64,000 nucleotides of DNA from Dyella mobilis (GCF_016904945.1 NZ_JADIKF010000040.1:1214943-1278942), one strand, 5' to 3'; shown: positions 7,855 to 19,100, counted from the first letter of the stretch. Program-made: numbers and translations. Notes: a model not told the origin generated them from the letters alone.

Positions 7855-10800
7855 TCAGAACTTCTGCGTATACCGCAGATACACAAACCGCCCATAGTCG
7901 TAGGACGGGTTGTAGTTGTACTGATAGTCGGTGTTGTTGACGGAAGCGACCACGAACCCGCCGTAGGAATACGGCCCGACGCGGTTGAAGATATTGTTGG
8001 CACCCAGCGCGATCGTGCCGTTCCACGGCGCATTCCAATACACCTGCAGGTCGTTGAACGTCACCGACGGCATCTGCGTCACCGGCACGACACCTACGCC
8101 CGTCATGTAGTAGTTCGGCAGCGTGCACGGGAAGGCCGTGGACTGCGCGTCATAGCACGGTTCTTTCAGCGGCGAGTAGTAGCGCAGGGTCCACTGCGCG
8201 CCGAAGTCGCGGAATGACCAGCCGATGGTGAAGTTGGAGCGCAGCCGCCAGTAGGAACTCAGGCCGTTGTTGTAGGAAACCGGCGCACCGAGATACTGCT
8301 CGCTGTTGTTGTGCGTGTAATAGGTGGATTTGGAGTCCAGGGTGAACTGGCCGAAGGAGAACTTGGGCAGTTTGTACGACAGGTCCACGTCGTAGCCGGC
8401 CACGTTCATCCAGCCCTGGTTCTCCTCGCCCATGAACAGGCTGCTGACCTGGAAGTTGTCCGCCTGGGTGCGCTGGAACTCTTGGCAATCGCTGAGAACG
8501 CCGAGCGCGTAGCAGTTGTTCAGCACCTGGTTGTCGCCAATGGTCGAAATGACGTTGTGCACCGTGGCGTGGAAGTAATCCACCGTGGCGTTGAAGCCGG
8601 TGAAAAAGCTGGGGCTGTAGACAAAGCCGAACTGCGTGCTTCTGGACGTTTCCGGCTTGAGGTTGGGGTTGCCACCCTGGGTGAACGGCGCATACACGGG
8701 ACCTGCGCCGCCGGCGCTGGTTACCGTGGCGCCGGGTGCGGTCTCCTGCATGAAACCATTGGGAAATTCGCCGCCGAGCCCGGCCGCATTCAAGGCCGCC
8801 TGATTCAACCCGGGCAAACCGCCGATACCGTTGGCGCAGTTCTTCGCCACGGTCGAGTTGGTGCGCGCCAGGCCGTAAACCACGTCGCAGGGATCGCTGA
8901 ATCCGGGGTAGGTGGTGGTGACACCGCCATAGAGATCGCCCACGGTCGGCGCGCGGAAGCCGGTGCCGTAACTGCCGCGAATCATCAGATCGTCAAACGG
9001 CTTCCAGGTGACCTTGAACTGCCGGTTGTTGGTGCCGCCGAAGTTGCTGTAGTGGGAAAAGCGGTCGGCTACGTCCAGGCTCAAGGATTGCACCAGCGGC
9101 AAGTCCTTCAGTATCGGCACGTTCACTTCGAGCCAGCCTTCGGAGACGTTGTACCCACCGGCGGTAGGTTGCCCGGCGAGGTTGGTGGTCAAGCCTTCCG
9201 CAGACAGCAGGTCCGGCGTGTCATAGCCATGCAGATTGCGATGCGACGCGCCCACGGCGAAAGTCAGGTCGCCGGCAGGCAATTCCACCAGGTCGCCGCT
9301 CAAATCGAACTGCGGGCCTTTTTCCGAACTGCCGTAGTGCTCGTAGCTGTCGACCAGGATGTAATTGAGCATCGCCTGGCTGTACTGCGGCGCCAGCACA
9401 TTCAACGGCACGCAACCGGCGATGACGTCGCCGGGCGTACCGCACTGGATGGCGCCGTTTGCACCCTGGAAGGAAGCGCCTAGCGCATTGCTCAGATTAG
9501 GCAGATCGAAATTGCCGGTATTGAGAATGGTGCCCTGATAACGGGTATCCCAGTAATAGGCATCCCAGTTGAACAGATGCTCGCCAATGCTGAAGTTGCC
9601 TTCCACGCCAAGGCTGAAACGGAAGTTCTCCACCTTGTTGACGTTCAGGCGCGGCACCTCCAATACGTTGCGCTGGAAGTACAGCGCAGTCGGCGTCTGG
9701 CCTGCCGCGTTGGTCGGGTTGTAGTAGCTGTCCGGCGCCAGCGTCATGTCGGTGTATTGCGGGTACTGCTGCGAGAACAGGCCCGCAGAAGTCAGCGGAA
9801 ACCCAGCCATCTGGGCCGTATTGGCCTGCTGGTTGAAGCTGGCGGTGAAATCCGCCGTGATGTTGCTGTTGATGTCGTAATGCCCCTGCGCGAACAGGTT
9901 TTTCATGCTGGTCGCGCTCATCAGGCTTTGCAGGGGGTTGATGTTGACGTAATCGCCCGGATTGGTAATCACGCCATTGACGCCCGAAGGCTGGATCAAC
10001 GGATGGTAGTCGTTGATGTTTTGCGGATTGCCGCCGTTATTGAGCACGTTCCAGGTGACGCCATCCACCGCGTACTGGCCTTGCGAGCCGAACGGAACGT
10101 AATTGTTGAGGGGGTAATTGCTGGTTTCCGGATACGCACTATAAGGACGATCGGCTGCGCTCAAGGCATCCTGCTTCTGGTATTGCGCGGCCAGTTCGAT
10201 CGAGCCGTGCGCGTAGGTCTTGCCCAGCAACAGGCTGTACTGCCCCTGGTCGCCATCGCCGTGCGGCATGTATTTGCCGTCGTAGGTATCCAGTTCGCCG
10301 CCGTTGAAATTCTGCTTGGTGACGATATTCACCACGCCGCCGATCGCATCGGAGCCGTAGGTGGCCGACGCACCGTCGGCCAGCACGTCGATGTGGTCGA
10401 CGATGGCCGTGGGGATCGTATCCAGGTTGGTAAGGCCGTCGAAGGAGGTGCCCACGCGCTTGCCGTCAAGCAGGATCAGGGTGCGCGTCGCGCCAAGGTT
10501 GCGCAGGTCGATGTAGGTACCGCCGACATCGGGCCCGCCCTCATAAGGGTCGGACTTGCTGATGTCCGGCGTGGACGCCGAGGTGAGGTTGGCCAGCAAC
10601 TGGCCCACGGTCGCAAAACCCTGGCGCTGGATGTCCTGAGAGGTAATGGTGACGACTGGCTGCGCAAGCTCCACGTCCACGCTGCGAATCAACGAGCCGG
10701 TAACCGTCACGCCCTGCAAGGTCTTGGTCTGCTGCGGATTGGCGCTTTGCGCCTGCGGTGCGGGAGCGGATTGCGGCGACGGGCCGGATGTTTGCGCCGC

Positions 10801-10905
10801 CGTCGGGTCCGTGGATTGCGCCAGAGCGGTATCGGTATATCCCAGAGCCCCTGCCAATGCACCCACCATCAAGACGTACAACAGTTTCCTCTGCTGAGCC
10901 TTCAT
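7855..10905 (-). CDS. TonB-dependent outer-membrane receptor
   Basis: A 1016-residue TonB-dependent transporter that would import a bound ligand across the outer membrane using the TonB-ExbBD energy chain. It has a signal peptide (MKAQQRKLLYVLMVGALAG, cleavage after ALA). A Gln/Pro/Ala-rich linker precedes the plug domain, which runs from VTVTGSLIRS through IDLRNLGATRTLILLDGKR to DAIGGVVNIVTK. A ~700-residue beta-barrel then ends in the terminal aromatic required for outer-membrane insertion (YLRYTQKF). The size and plug sequence match the large receptors abundant in Xanthomonadales, which often import peptides or oligosaccharides, not siderophores; the substrate cannot be told. I placed the start at 10905 because CGAGGAAATGTC precedes that ATG and the signal peptide begins there. 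Tandem palindromes lie 160-200 bases upstream. Confidence 0.92.
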   Translation of the reverse strand: MKAQQRKLLYVLMVGALAGALGYTDTALAQSTDPTAAQTSGPSPQSAPAPQAQSANPQQTKTLQGVTVTGSLIRSVDVELAQPVVTITSQDIQRQGFATVGQLLANLTSASTPDISKSDPYEGGPDVGGTYIDLRNLGATRTLILLDGKRVGTSFDGLTNLDTIPTAIVDHIDVLADGASATYGSDAIGGVVNIVTKQNFNGGELDTYDGKYMPHGDGDQGQYSLLLGKTYAHGSIELAAQYQKQDALSAADRPYSAYPETSNYPLNNYVPFGSQGQYAVDGVTWNVLNNGGNPQNINDYHPLIQPSGVNGVITNPGDYVNINPLQSLMSATSMKNLFAQGHYDINSNITADFTASFNQQANTAQMAGFPLTSAGLFSQQYPQYTDMTLAPDSYYNPTNAAGQTPTALYFQRNVLEVPRLNVNKVENFRFSLGVEGNFSIGEHLFNWDAYYWDTRYQGTILNTGNFDLPNLSNALGASFQGANGAIQCGTPGDVIAGCVPLNVLAPQYSQAMLNYILVDSYEHYGSSEKGPQFDLSGDLVELPAGDLTFAVGASHRNLHGYDTPDLLSAEGLTTNLAGQPTAGGYNVSEGWLEVNVPILKDLPLVQSLSLDVADRFSHYSNFGGTNNRQFKVTWKPFDDLMIRGSYGTGFRAPTVGDLYGGVTTTYPGFSDPCDVVYGLARTNSTVAKNCANGIGGLPGLNQAALNAAGLGGEFPNGFMQETAPGATVTSAGGAGPVYAPFTQGGNPNLKPETSRSTQFGFVYSPSFFTGFNATVDYFHATVHNVISTIGDNQVLNNCYALGVLSDCQEFQRTQADNFQVSSLFMGEENQGWMNVAGYDVDLSYKLPKFSFGQFTLDSKSTYYTHNNSEQYLGAPVSYNNGLSSYWRLRSNFTIGWSFRDFGAQWTLRYYSPLKEPCYDAQSTAFPCTLPNYYMTGVGVVPVTQMPSVTFNDLQVYWNAPWNGTIALGANNIFNRVGPYSYGGFVVASVNNTDYQYNYNPSYDYGRFVYLRYTQKF

Positions 10906-11482
10906 GACATTTCCTCGTTGTAAGTTTCGCGCAAGCACCCCATTGCCTGCGCTGCATCGCCGGTATCAACAAATCCGTTGACGAAGAAGTCCGGCGCCCT
11001 CCCCCGAATCGAAGATAACGACAAATATACAGATTCGTGTAGTGCCCTCTACCTGTCATGCGATGTGCGCAATTCATTGCGAAGCAAAACGCAATTCGTT
11101 GCGAAGCCTGCGCATCTACGACATCACGCCACGCGACCCGTTACCGCGGGTTCGCCAGTACGACGAACGAGCGATCTTCCATTCGACAAACATCACGCGG
11201 CTTGCACGTGTCGTAGACGAATCGCTAGCGGACAAAGCACCCGTCCAAGGCGGTGCACGAAATTCGCACCGTCACCCGAGTAACGCGTCGACCAACTCGT
11301 CGACGGAGGCATGACCGCCCACCATGCCACCCTTCGATGGGAGCTCCCGCCCCTGCCCCCGCTGGCATGCCCTGACCTCGCGCTGACCGTTCCCGGCGCA
11401 ATTTATTGAGCCCACTACCGTTAATTGGTTAAGCTCCCCGAGCTTCACATTCCTCGAAAGAGGCACCGTAACGGGGATTTTC
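10906..11482. other. 577-base intergenic region between TonB receptor and ndvB-like gene
   Basis: No convincing coding sequence is seen. It must contain the divergent promoters of the receptor and the glucan synthase. The one clear structure is the pair of related palindromes at 11068-11107. The AT-richer stretch around 11400-11440 (AATTTATTGAG, GTTAATTGGTTAAG) is a plausible promoter area for the downstream gene, but I cannot define -35/-10 boxes with confidence. Confidence 0.5.
11068..11107. promoter_or_regulatory. Two direct copies of an 18-bp palindromic operator-like site
   Basis: CGCAATTCATTGCGAAGC at 11068-11085 and CGCAATTCGTTGCGAAGC at 11090-11107 differ at one base. Each starts with a 14-base palindrome (CGCAA...TTGCG). 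Their centres are 22 bases apart, close to two helical turns, as expected for cooperative binding of a dimeric regulator on one DNA face. They lie 163-202 bases upstream of the TonB-receptor start. The regulator is unknown. Confidence 0.5.
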
Positions 11483-14083
11483 TTGAGCGCCACACCGACC
11501 CAAACTCAGCCTAAACCGTCGATTTTCACTGCCATTCTGCTGGCTCTGCTGGTCGCAGCCCTGAATATCGGCCTGTGGTGGTGGGGCAACCGGCCCAAGG
11601 GCCCGGAGGACTGGCACGGCCAGATCAGCGGTTTCTCGGTGTCCTTCTTCCAGCGCTACCAGAACCCGTTCAAGCAGGACTTCCCCAGCGACGACCAGAT
11701 CGACGCGGACATGAAGCTGCTGCGCCAGTACACCGGCCGCATCCGCACCTATTCCACCCTGGAGAACCCCCAGGTCTACCGGCTGGCCCAGAAAGAGGGC
11801 CTGAAGGTGATGGCCGGTGCCTGGATCGACACCCGCCTGCAGAACAACGAGAAGGAGATGGATGCGCTGGTGGCGCTGGCCAACCGCTATCCCAACACCA
11901 TCGAGCGGGTGGTGATCGGCAACGAGGCGCTGTTCCGCAACGACATGCCGGTCGACAAGATGATGAGCTACCTCGACCGGGCTCGGGCGCACATCCGCCA
12001 GCCGGTGACGATCGCCGAGCCGGACTACATCTGGCTGAAGTACCCGGAACTGGCCGATCACGTCGATTTCATCACCATCCACCTGTTCCCGTTCTGGAAC
12101 GGGGTGGACCGCAAGGATGCCATCGGGCAGGCCGAAGGCGCCTATCAGGCGATCAAGCAGCGCTTCCCGAACAAGCACGTGGTGGTGGGCGAGATTGGCT
12201 GGCCGTCCAATGGCGATCACCGGGAGCGCGCCTACCCCTCCATCTCCAACGAGGCGATCTTCGACCGCGAGTGGATGATCTGGGCCAAGGCCAACGACGT
12301 CGACTACTACCTGTTCGAAGCCTTCGACCAGCCCTTCAAGGAAAACCTCGGCGAAGGCCGCACCGGTGCGTACTGGGGCATCTTCAACGCCGACCGCCAG
12401 CTCAAGTTCCCCTTCACCGGCCCGGTGGTGGAAGACACCAGTTGGCCGTGGAAGGCGCTGGCAGCCAGCCTGCTGGCGATCATCCCGATGATCTGGTTCG
12501 GCATCCGCTTCACCCGCTTCAAGCTGACCGGGCGGCTGTTCTTCGACGTGCTGATCCAGCTCGCCTGCGGCCTGATCGTGTGGTCGGTCACCCTGCCCTT
12601 CAATTTCTACCTGGACTGGATCGACTGGAGCATGCTGGTGCTGCTGTTCCCGGCCCAGGTGGCGATCCTGGCGATCCTTTTGATCAACGGCTTCGAGTTC
12701 ACCGAAGTGCTGTGGCGGCGCAGCTGGGTGCGCCACGCCAGCATGCTGCCGCCTGATCCGGTGGAGAAGCAGCCGTTCGTCTCCATCCACCTGGCCTGCT
12801 ACAACGAGCCGCCGGAGATGGTGATCATCACGCTCGATTCCCTGGCCGCGCTGGATTACCAGAACTTCGAAGTGCTGGTGATCGACAACAACACCAAGGA
12901 TCCGGCGATCTGGAAGCCGGTGCAGGAATACTGCGAGAAGCTCGGCGAAAAATTCCGCTTCTTCCACCTGGAACCGTGGCCGGGCTTCAAGGCCGGCGCG
13001 CTCAACTTCGGCCTGAAGGAAACCAACCCGCGCGCCGACGTGGTGGCGGTGATCGATGCCGACTACGAAGTGCGCGCCGACTGGCTGTCCACCCTCACCG
13101 GCTACTTCCACGATCCGAAGGTGGCGGTGGTGCAGTGTCCGCAGGCGCACCGCGAGTTCGAGCACAACCGCTTCCGCCGCATGACCGCGTGGGAATACGA
13201 CGGCTTCTTCCGCATCGGCATGCATCACCGCAACGAACGCAACGCCATCATCCAGCACGGCACCATGACCATGGTGCGCCGCTCGGCGCTGGAAGGTACC
13301 GGCGGCTGGTCGGAATGGACCATCTGCGAAGACGCCGAACTCGGCCTGCGCCTGATGCACGCCGGCTACGAGTTGGTCTACGTCGACGAACTGATGGGCA
13401 AGGGCCTCACCCCGGCCGACTTCAAGGCATACAAGAGCCAGCGCTATCGCTGGGCATTCGGTGCGATGCAGATCCTGAAGGGTCGCTGGAGCTGGATGAC
13501 CAAGAAAGGCCCGCTCAGCGCCGGCCAACGCTTTCACTTCCTCACCGGCTGGTTCAGCTGGTTCGCCGACGCTCTGCATCTGCTCTTCACCTTGATGGCG
13601 ATCTTCTGGACCGCCGGCATGGTGGGCATGCCGCAGCTCTTCAGCCTGCCAATGCAGCTGTTCCTGATTCCGATCATCGGCTTCTTCTTTGCCAAGGCGA
13701 TCTTCGGCATCGTGCTGTACCGCGCCCGGGTTCCCTGCGGCTGGTACGACACCATCATGGCTTCCATCGCCAGCATGGGCCTCAGCCACGCCATCGCACG
13801 CGGCATCCTGCACGGCCTCACGCGCGAGAAAACCTCGTTCGTGGTCACCGCCAAGAGCCGTCGCCTGGGCGGCAGCAATTTCGCCGCCTTCGCACCGGTG
13901 CGCGAAGAAATGCTGATGCTGTGTGCGCTCGTGCTGTGCATCATCGGCATGGCGCGCAGCACCGCGGCACATTTCACCGAAGGCCAGTTGTGGATCTTCA
14001 TCCTGGCTGCGCAGTCGATTCCGTATGTCTCGGCGCTGCTGGGCGCGTGGATTGCGCATCGATCCGGCGACAAGGCCGGCTGA
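11483..14083 (+). CDS. ndvB: NdvB-like beta-glucan synthase: GH17 domain fused to membrane GT2
   Basis: An 866-residue inner-membrane enzyme. After an N-terminal transmembrane helix (~15-33) comes a periplasmic GH17-type domain (~45-315) with the two expected glutamates, E148 in GNEAL and E237 in VVGEIGWPS. Two transmembrane helices lead to a family 2 glycosyltransferase (~420-660) with ACYNEPPE, D525-A-D527, and Q653-RYRW, the processive-synthase signature. C-terminal transmembrane helices follow. This architecture and length match Pseudomonas aeruginosa NdvB, which makes cyclic beta-1,3-glucans tied to biofilm antibiotic tolerance; the GH17 part is thought to transglycosylate or cyclise the chain. 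The apparent start is TTG at 11483 with only a weak GGGG upstream. I see no other start that keeps the N-terminal helix. Confidence 0.85.
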   Translation: MSATPTQTQPKPSIFTAILLALLVAALNIGLWWWGNRPKGPEDWHGQISGFSVSFFQRYQNPFKQDFPSDDQIDADMKLLRQYTGRIRTYSTLENPQVYRLAQKEGLKVMAGAWIDTRLQNNEKEMDALVALANRYPNTIERVVIGNEALFRNDMPVDKMMSYLDRARAHIRQPVTIAEPDYIWLKYPELADHVDFITIHLFPFWNGVDRKDAIGQAEGAYQAIKQRFPNKHVVVGEIGWPSNGDHRERAYPSISNEAIFDREWMIWAKANDVDYYLFEAFDQPFKENLGEGRTGAYWGIFNADRQLKFPFTGPVVEDTSWPWKALAASLLAIIPMIWFGIRFTRFKLTGRLFFDVLIQLACGLIVWSVTLPFNFYLDWIDWSMLVLLFPAQVAILAILLINGFEFTEVLWRRSWVRHASMLPPDPVEKQPFVSIHLACYNEPPEMVIITLDSLAALDYQNFEVLVIDNNTKDPAIWKPVQEYCEKLGEKFRFFHLEPWPGFKAGALNFGLKETNPRADVVAVIDADYEVRADWLSTLTGYFHDPKVAVVQCPQAHREFEHNRFRRMTAWEYDGFFRIGMHHRNERNAIIQHGTMTMVRRSALEGTGGWSEWTICEDAELGLRLMHAGYELVYVDELMGKGLTPADFKAYKSQRYRWAFGAMQILKGRWSWMTKKGPLSAGQRFHFLTGWFSWFADALHLLFTLMAIFWTAGMVGMPQLFSLPMQLFLIPIIGFFFAKAIFGIVLYRARVPCGWYDTIMASIASMGLSHAIARGILHGLTREKTSFVVTAKSRRLGGSNFAAFAPVREEMLMLCALVLCIIGMARSTAAHFTEGQLWIFILAAQSIPYVSALLGAWIAHRSGDKAG

Positions 14084-14409
14084 TAGCTTTTCTCCCTCTC
14101 CCCTCCGGGGAGAGGGCCGGGGTGAGGGGCCGGTCTTGCGCGGCGCCTCGCTCGAAGCGTGCTTTGATGCGGCTTCTTCGCAAGAGCGCCCCCTCTCCTC
14201 AATCCTCTCCCCAAAGGGGAGAGGAAGCAGAGCTCGCTTCGATGTTGCGTCTCGCCAGCGTGGCCCCTCACCTCAATCCTCTCCCCGCAGGGGAGAGGAG
14301 GCGAACGCGAGGAGCGCGTTATGAAATAAGAGCTGGCTTAATGTGTTGTGCACCTGCAACTCGCTAAGCTGCGACTTGCGATGCCGATTCAAGGATGGAA
14401 CCCTACCGC
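14084..14409. repeat. Intergenic block with three palindromic repeats
   Basis: Copies lie at 14092-14132 (CTCCCTCTCCCC orientation), 14188-14225 and 14261-14302 (CCCCTCACCTC orientation). The first is inverted relative to the other two. The spacers carry CTTGCGCGG and CGCAAGAGC, the same flanks seen at other copies. The final ~90 bases before tamA are repeat-free and probably hold its promoter. No gene is seen here. Confidence 0.8.
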
Positions 14410-16170
14410 ATGCGCCGCATTCGCCGCTGCCTGATCCTGCTGTTGCTGCTCGTCCCCGCATTGAGCCATGCCGGGGTGCAGTTGGTCGTGGACGGCGTGG
14501 ATGACCCACTCAAGGCCGCGGTGGTTGCCGGCGTCAGCCTCTCGCAATACGCCACGCGTGATGCCAGCGAAGCCCAGGTGCGGCGCCTCTACGACCGCGC
14601 GGATGCGCAAGTGGGTACCGCGCTGCAGCCTTACGGCTATTACGACGCACGCACCACCGGCAAGCTGGAGAAAACCGCCAAAGGCTGGAAGGTCACGCTG
14701 CACGTCGTCCCCGGCGAACCGGTCAAGGTCACTTCGGTAGACATTCAGCTTGATGCCGCCGCGGCAAAACTCAAACCCATCCGCGCCGCCAGGCACGGCA
14801 TCGAGAAACTCAAGGGGCAGCGTCTCGACGATGCCACCTATGATTCGGCACGCGACGCCCTGAGCAACGCATTGACGGCCAGCGGCTATCTCGATGCGAA
14901 GCTCACCACGCATCGGGTGGTGGTCAACCGCGCCGCACACAGCGCCGCCGTGCAACTGGCCTGGGATGTCGGCACGCGCTACCGCTACGGCCAGGTGCAT
15001 TTCGAGGGTTCGCAGTTCGCGCCGGATTTTCTCTACCGCTACCTGCCCTTCAAATCCGGCGACTACTACGATCAGGACCAACTGCTGAAACTGCAGCAGG
15101 CCCTCAACGGCGCCGATTACTTCTCCGCCGTCAATGTGATGCCGCAAACCGACAGCGCCAAGAACGGCGTGGTCGACATTCTCGTTGAGCTCGCCCCGGC
15201 CAAGCGCACCATCTATACCGGCGGCGTGTTCTTCGGCACCGATACCGGCGCCGGCGTGCGCGGCGGCATGGAGCGGCGCTGGGTGAATCGCTACGGCCAC
15301 AAATGGAAGAACGACATCGTGCTAGCGCAGCGGTTGAAGACCGTTTCCAGCCAGTACACCATTCCGCTTTCCGGCGACAACGACCGCAGCCTCAACTTCG
15401 GCGCCAACTACCGCGACGCCAATACCGTGACCTCGCAGTCGCGCACGCTGGAGCTCGTCGCCAACGAAAGCGAGCTGTGGCACAACTGGGTACGCACGGT
15501 CGGCCTGCATGCACTCACCGGCACCTTCGACGTGGGCAAGACACCCAACGAACCGGAAAGCACACCCGGCGTGGAACACGGTAGCAGCACCCTGGTCTAT
15601 GCCGAAGGCTCACTGGTGCGCAAGCAAGCCGACAACATCGACTTCGTGCGGCGCGGCTGGTCGGTGAGCATCGATGCGCGCAGCACGGCGGGCGACCTGC
15701 TGTCCTCAGCGCGCTTCAGTGAAATCACGGCCGATGCACGCTGGATCCGCGCCTTCTGGCGCAACAACCGCCTGATCCTGCGCGGCAGCTTCGGCCACGT
15801 GTGGACCGACGATTTCGAGGCGCTCCCGCCTCAACTGCGCTTTTTCGCCGGTGGCGACCAGTCGATCCGCGGTTACTCGTTCCAGTCGATCGGCCCTGAA
15901 AACAGTTACGGGCGCGTCATCGGCGGCAACAGCATGGCGATCGCCAGCGCCACCGTGGAGCACTACTTCACGCCCAAGTGGGGTATCGCCACCTTTGTCG
16001 ATGCCGGCAATGCCTTCAACGGTACGAACGTGCATCCCAAAGTCGGCACCGGCCTTGGGGTGCGCTGGCGCTCGCCGGTGGGGCTGATCCGCGTCGACCT
16101 CGGCACGCCGATCAACGACGCGCAGCGCCATGGCGTGGAACTTCACCTGGTGATCGGGCCGGACTTATGA
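14410..16170 (+). CDS. tamA: TamA, outer-membrane translocation and assembly module protein
   Basis: A 586-residue Omp85/BamA-family protein. It has a signal peptide (MRRIRRCLILLLLLVPALSHA). Three POTRA-like domains occupy about 25-265: one around DDPLKAAVVAG, a second with VKVTSVDIQLDA, a third with YGQVHFEGSQFAPDFL. A 16-stranded barrel carries the family lid-loop motif R487-G488-Y489 in GGDQSIRGYSF. TamA works with TamB in placing some outer-membrane proteins and moving phospholipids to the outer membrane. I prefer the ATG at 14410: AAGGATGG lies 11 bases upstream and the signal peptide begins there. The ATG at 14395 would sit directly on that AAGG. tamB starts 10 bases after the stop, so the two form an operon. 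Confidence 0.93.
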   Translation: MRRIRRCLILLLLLVPALSHAGVQLVVDGVDDPLKAAVVAGVSLSQYATRDASEAQVRRLYDRADAQVGTALQPYGYYDARTTGKLEKTAKGWKVTLHVVPGEPVKVTSVDIQLDAAAAKLKPIRAARHGIEKLKGQRLDDATYDSARDALSNALTASGYLDAKLTTHRVVVNRAAHSAAVQLAWDVGTRYRYGQVHFEGSQFAPDFLYRYLPFKSGDYYDQDQLLKLQQALNGADYFSAVNVMPQTDSAKNGVVDILVELAPAKRTIYTGGVFFGTDTGAGVRGGMERRWVNRYGHKWKNDIVLAQRLKTVSSQYTIPLSGDNDRSLNFGANYRDANTVTSQSRTLELVANESELWHNWVRTVGLHALTGTFDVGKTPNEPESTPGVEHGSSTLVYAEGSLVRKQADNIDFVRRGWSVSIDARSTAGDLLSSARFSEITADARWIRAFWRNNRLILRGSFGHVWTDDFEALPPQLRFFAGGDQSIRGYSFQSIGPENSYGRVIGGNSMAIASATVEHYFTPKWGIATFVDAGNAFNGTNVHPKVGTGLGVRWRSPVGLIRVDLGTPINDAQRHGVELHLVIGPDL

Positions 16171-16180
16171 GACTCATGCC

Positions 16181-19100
16181 GTGAATACGCCCGCATCCTC
16201 CACGCCTCGTCCACGCCGCCGCTGGTGGCGCATCGTCGCGCTCGTGTTGCTGCTCATCGTCGTGCTGCTCGCTGGCGGCATCGGCTGGTTGCTGGGTACC
16301 GGCGCGGGGTTGCGCTTTGCGCTCGCGCAAGCGCAAAGCCTCACCCATGGCGCCCTGCAAGTGCAGCAGGCGCAGGGGCGTTTGATCGGGCCGATCGATC
16401 TGGCCGCACTGCGATATGACGACGGCGCGGGTACCGATGTACGCATCGAAGGCGTGCATCTGGATTGGCACGTCGCACCGCTGCTGTACAAGCGTCTGCA
16501 CATTGCCAATCTGCAGGTGCAACGCATCGATGTGGCCCTGCCCAAATCACAGGAAACCAATTCATCTTCCGGCAGCTTCTCGCTGAAGCCGCCGATTGCG
16601 CTGGTACTGGACCAAGTACACATCGGCCCAGTCGCCGTCACCCAGGAAGGCAAGCCGCTGTTCGCCTCCAACCAGCTCGACCTGGCCGGCGGCTGGACCA
16701 ACCGCGGCTTTGACGTCAGTCGGCTGGCGCTGCGCGCGCCGGATGGTCACGTCGATTTATCCGGCCAGCTCGGCATCGGCAGGCGCTATCGCGGCAAAGG
16801 TCAGGCAGACGTGCTGTGGAAGTTGGGCGATACCACCTATGCCGGTGCACTTAGCGCGCAAAGCGACGGCCGCAACGCGCAACTCCAGCTGACACTGTCG
16901 CAACCGATGGCCGCGCAGCTTCAGCTCGGCCTGGACCAACGCAAGAACAATGCGTGGACAGCCAAGCTGGATGTACCGACCTTCGATCCCAAACCCCTGC
17001 TCGGCAGCAGCTCGCTGACGCAACTCTCTGCGCATCTGCAAGGCAGCGGCGATCAGTACAGCGGCAGCGTGACCGGGCAACTGGGGCTCAACGCCTATCA
17101 GCTGCAACTGCAACCCTTGCAGGCGAGCTTCGATAAGAACTTCACCACGCTCACTCTTGAACAATTGCAACTGGCTTCGCCGCAGATCAAGGGCATGGTG
17201 AATGCCTCGGGCATCGTGCACGTCAATGCGAATCCGGTGGACGCCAAGCTGGCCATCGACTGGCGAAATCTCGAACTGCCCGCAGATCTCGCCGGGCAGG
17301 TACTGGACAGCCAGGGACATCTCGCCGCCGACGGCAGCGCGGACCGCTATCACGCCGAAGGCGATATCCGCATCGGGCCGCCCGGCAAGCCGGTGAAACT
17401 TGCGCTCAACCTCGATGGCACGCCGCAGCAGATCCAGTTGCACACACTCAGCCTGCTGCAACCGCAAGGCAGCTTCACCGCCAATGGTTCGCTGACACTG
17501 CAACCGGATGTGGCCTGGCAACTGCAAGCTCAGGTCGACAAATTCGATCCCGGCCTGCTGTTCGCCGACTGGCAAGGCATGCTCAACGCTGAGTTGAACA
17601 CGCAAGGCAAACTGACCAAGAACAATCCTGACGTCACGCTCGAACTCAAGCGGCTCGATGGACAATTACGGCAGCGTCCGCTGCGCGGCAGCGGCCACCT
17701 GCACCTGTCGCCCAACAACGTGCTCGACGGCACGCTAGATCTCGCTTCCGGCAACAGCACCATCAAGCTGTTGGCGCGTCCGGGCGACCGCAACGACGCC
17801 GACATCACACTCGCCATCGCCTCGCTCGGCGATTGGCTGCCGCAAGCAGGCGGCCAATTGAATGGCCAGTTCCAGGTGCGCGGCACGCTGCCCAAACTCG
17901 CCATCAATGGCAGCCTGCACGGCCAGTCCCTGGCCTGGCAGGAACAAAGCATCCAGCAATTGCAGTTGCAGGCAAACATCCCCGACATCAGCAACCCCGG
18001 CGGAAAACTGCAACTGGATGCAGGCGGCGCGCAACTCGGCGGCCTCGCATTCCGACAGATACGTTTGAACGGACAAGGCACGTCGGCGCAACACGAGTTG
18101 ACGTTCGACGCACAAGGCGACCAGCTCTCCACCGAACTGGCGCTTAGCGGTGCATTGAAAGGCCAGAATTGGAACGGCACGCTCTCCACGCTCACGCTGG
18201 ATGTGCACGGCCTGCCGCGTTGGCGTCTGCAGCAATCCACCCAGCTGGGATGGAACGACGGGCAAGCGCGCCTGGGCGAACTCTGCCTCACGGCAGGTGA
18301 TCCACTGCTTTGCGTCAGCGGCAACTACGACAAGGCCGGCAACCTCGACGCCAGCTATCGCTTGCATGCCGTACCACTCGCCCTGGTTGTCGACGCCGCC
18401 GGCAGCGCGGATCTACCGTTCAGCGCCGAGGGCATGTTGGAAGGTAACGGCAAGATTCATCGCAGTGCGGCCGGCGCATTGACCGGCAACGCTTCGATCA
18501 CCTCGCCGCAAGGGCGCTTCATCTACCGCGAACATCCCGATCAGCCGGCACTCACTTACGAAGGCCTCGCGGTAAATGCGAGCCTGGCACCGGACAACCA
18601 GCAAGTCACCGTGCGTGCTTCACTCAACGGCAATGGAAAACTGGATGGCCAGGCCAGCATCGTCGGTGCACAGCAGGCACTCTCCGGCCAGCTCTCCTTG
18701 CATCTGGGCGACCTGGGTTTCATCAGTCTGTTTACCGATGCCTTGGCCAACGTCAAGGGAGCCGTCGACGGCAACTTTCAATTCGGCGGGACCCTGACCC
18801 AGCCAAGCATTACCGGCCAGGCTGGCGTTGACGGCTTCGCCGCCGAAGTGCCGGACGCCGGGCTCAAATTGACGAACGGCAAACTCGCGCTAAGCGCGAC
18901 AAACACGCAGGCGCTGAACATCAGCGGCAGCGTGCAATCGGGCAAGGGTTCCGTAACGATCGGCGGCGTGCTGGGCCTGGATGCGCAGACCCAGTCCAAT
19001 CTCACGCTTAAGGGCAGCCAGTTCACCGCGGCCGACATTCCCGCGGCCAAAGTGGTGATCTCGCCAGACCTGCTGGTGCGTCGCGATGCGCAAGGCATCA

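Noticed and set aside
11429..14059. Minus-strand open frame covering the ndvB-like gene
   Set aside because: Shadow of a codon-biased GH17-GT2 gene whose catalytic residues are all on the plus strand.
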